A model generated the notes under the pieces. It saw only the letters and a program-made list of their open reading frames with translations, was not told the origin of the DNA and made no database searches. Positions 15,562 to 16,621 of a DNA stretch of 16,621 bases are shown one piece after another (positions within the stretch are counted from its first letter, which is position 1; each line of letters begins with the position of its first letter). The position numbers and the translations under genes were made by a program. Source of the DNA: CALSPH01 sp041690035 (GTDB taxonomy: Bacteria > Bacteroidota > Bacteroidia > NS11-12g > UBA955); contig JBDNFC010000125.1 in assembly GCA_041690035.1 (NCBI GenBank), positions 1 to 16,621 on the forward strand, written 5' to 3'.

Positions 15562-15577
15562 TATACCAATGGGTATA
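15562..15577. repeat. Short inverted repeat between the PAP2 and RHS genes
   Basis: TATACC and GGTATA flank AATG. It sits in the 203-bp gap, about 100 nt before the RHS promoter. The gap otherwise shows no gene and no clear terminator. Confidence 0.2.
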
Positions 15578-15673
15578 AATAATGATTTTTCTTGTGCTTT
15601 TCCATTATGCTTTTCGCCTAAACAAAATTTTAAAGAAAACTAACACTAAGCCAAATATTTTCTAAATCAAAAG

Positions 15674-15707
15674 TTTGCTATTTTCTAACAAATTTTTATA
15701 TCTTCGC
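15674..15707 (+). promoter_or_regulatory. -33/-7 promoter of the RHS-core gene
   Basis: TTTG (15674-15677), a 21-nt spacer, then TATCTTCGC (15699-15707). Both elements and their spacing fit the Bacteroidota housekeeping promoter (TTTG, about 19-21 nt, TAnnTTTG; the TTCG form is a common variant). The predicted transcript starts only a few bases before ATG 15722. This is the best-formed promoter in the window. Confidence 0.65.
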
Positions 15708-15721
15708 TACACCATAAACCC

Positions 15722-16516
15722 ATGCAAGCCAGGCATCAAAATAAAGTAAGAAAATACAATCTCTTGAAAATAAAAACCTACCAAGCTGGCAGTTTTGGGC
15801 ATAAATATGGGTTTAACACCCAAGAAAAGGATGACGAACCGAAACGAAGTGGAACTCGTGAAGACCATTTAAGGACCAAAACAACTGAACAAATTTATGG
15901 AGAAGGAAACAGTACCACCGCAGAGTACTGGCAATATGATTCTAGGTTAGGGAGACGGTGGAATGTGGATCCAAGACCTAATTTGAGTATCAGTAGTTAT
16001 GCTTGTTTTGGGAATAACCCCATTGCCTTTTCGGACATTGATGGAGATACAGCGAGATATGGTTGTTCAAGTGATAAACTAAATGTGTTCCTTGCCCGTG
16101 ATTTTATCAATGGATTTAATGAAAAGTTTAAAAAAATAAGGGATAATGATAAAAATATTTTATACTCCCAAAAAGATGGAAATAACCCTTTAAGAAATCA
16201 AAAAGTTGTTGACCAAGAACCAAATTCAGTAACCAAAGTTTATAGAGATGGTAGATGGGTCAAAATAAATGGTCATGTAGAATATAGTTCTCAAACTGGA
16301 GTCTCCCTCTTAGAGCGGTTACCATTATCATTAAAAGTTCCTTTGGGGGCTGTATGCGGAATATTTGCTGGCTTAAAAAGTCTTTTTAAAAGAGAGGAAT
16401 TGAAATGGGGAATGTCGCAAGGAGCGAAGGTTAGCATGAGCTCTCAAGTTAACCTATTTCAATTTGGTATCGGTAATTATAATAAATACAATAAGTTTAG
16501 TTTGATTATGCAATAA
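15722..16516 (+). CDS. Orphan RHS-repeat-associated core protein with unique C-terminal tail
   Basis: A 264-residue protein carrying only the tip of an RHS/YD-repeat protein. The core spans about 29-110: YGFNTQEKDDE, then YGEGNSTTAEYWQYD and SRLGRRWNVDP, then YACFGNNPIAFSDIDGDT, after which RHS proteins switch to a variable, often toxic, C-terminal domain. Here the tail (111-264) is not recognised; it contains a hydrophobic stretch near LPLSLKVPLGAVCGIFAGLK (190-209). No signal peptide or YD-repeat shell is present, so it is an orphan tip cassette rather than a full delivery protein. Eighteen basic residues (40-57) interrupt the core between QEKDDE and IYGEGNS. The stop at 16514 may result from a frameshift, since another frame continues to the edge. 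It has its own promoter. No immunity gene is identifiable in the window. Confidence 0.7.
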   Translation: MQARHQNKVRKYNLLKIKTYQAGSFGHKYGFNTQEKDDEPKRSGTREDHLRTKTTEQIYGEGNSTTAEYWQYDSRLGRRWNVDPRPNLSISSYACFGNNPIAFSDIDGDTARYGCSSDKLNVFLARDFINGFNEKFKKIRDNDKNILYSQKDGNNPLRNQKVVDQEPNSVTKVYRDGRWVKINGHVEYSSQTGVSLLERLPLSLKVPLGAVCGIFAGLKSLFKREELKWGMSQGAKVSMSSQVNLFQFGIGNYNKYNKFSLIMQ

Positions 16517-16621
16517 TACGGGGATATGATGTCCAAGGCGTACCTAAAGAATACGGTTTTTTGCCGTTTGTCGATAAAAAGCAATGTTTTGTCGATATAT
16601 ATACATACAAGTATATATATA
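16501..16621 (+). other. Open, protein-like continuation of the RHS tail in another frame
   Basis: From TTT 16501 a frame one base off the RHS gene runs without a stop to the window edge (40 codons), reading FDYAIIRGYDVQGVPKEYGF and then LPFVDKKQCFVDIYTYKY. Adding one T to the run at 16501-16503 would fuse it in frame to the RHS tail (...YNKYNKFSFDYAIIRGYD...). It has no start codon of its own near its beginning. The frame of the RHS gene is also open after its stop, so coding by this frame is likely but not proven. Confidence 0.4.
16595..16620. repeat. TA-rich inverted repeat at the right edge
   Basis: ATATATATAC and GTATATATAT form a perfect 10-bp inverted repeat around ATACAA. It is simple alternating TA sequence and may continue beyond the window; it overlaps the possible coding frame described at 16501-16621. 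Confidence 0.4.

Noticed and set aside
1..16621. CRISPR array, tRNA, rRNA, insertion sequence or phage attachment site
   Set aside because: No regularly spaced repeats, tRNA-like cloverleaf, transposase or integrase gene, or flanking duplications were found by eye.

Overview
The window looks like a chromosomal segment of a member of the Bacteroidota, probably a free-living or uncultivated lineage near the Flavobacteriia/Sphingobacteriia/Chitinophagia. The support is: strongly AT-rich DNA (about one third GC by eye); two kinds of secreted protease carrying C-terminal type IX secretion (T9SS) sorting domains; a SusD/DUF4249-like lipoprotein; a Bacteroidota-style DnaK ending in DVDFEEVK; promoters of the TAnnTTTG (-7) type with few Shine-Dalgarno sequences; and an RHS-core protein of the kind scattered through these genomes.

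Left part, minus strand (1-8518). Reading leftwards from 8518: a secreted protein of unknown function (lamin-G/jelly-roll-like sandwich plus long coiled coil) followed after 2 bp by panB (pantothenate/CoA synthesis); then a T9SS-exported subtilisin-like protease as a separate unit; then a tightly packed run pdhB - divergent PAP2-like membrane protein - crotonase (PaaG-like), in which each gene overlaps the next and the second one starts on TTG; then two tandem paralogous M43 (pappalysin-type) metalloproteases, the second cut by the left edge of the window.

Right part, plus strand (8554-16621). A DUF4249-like lipoprotein gene diverges from the unknown secreted-protein gene, with the -7 box of one touching the start codon of the other. 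dnaK follows and is closed by a very clear intrinsic terminator. Next comes a compact run carA - eno - SAM methyltransferase - PAP2 phosphatase (gaps -1, 15 and 6 bp), headed by a -7 box and inverted repeats. After a 203-bp gap, a short RHS-core gene has its own well-formed -33/-7 promoter and a unique C-terminal tail. It appears to have lost its reading frame near its end; an open, protein-like frame continues to the right edge.

Most of the window is housekeeping (pyruvate dehydrogenase, pantothenate, chaperone, carbamoyl phosphate, enolase). I do not see a convincing new multi-gene system. The parts that most merit attention are the orphan RHS cassette with its own promoter, an apparent in-frame insertion and a possible frameshift; the pdhB/PAP2-like/crotonase overlap cassette; and the uncharacterised sandwich/coiled-coil protein paired with panB. 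No tRNA, rRNA, CRISPR array or insertion sequence was seen, and no stretch longer than 300 bases lacks a gene.
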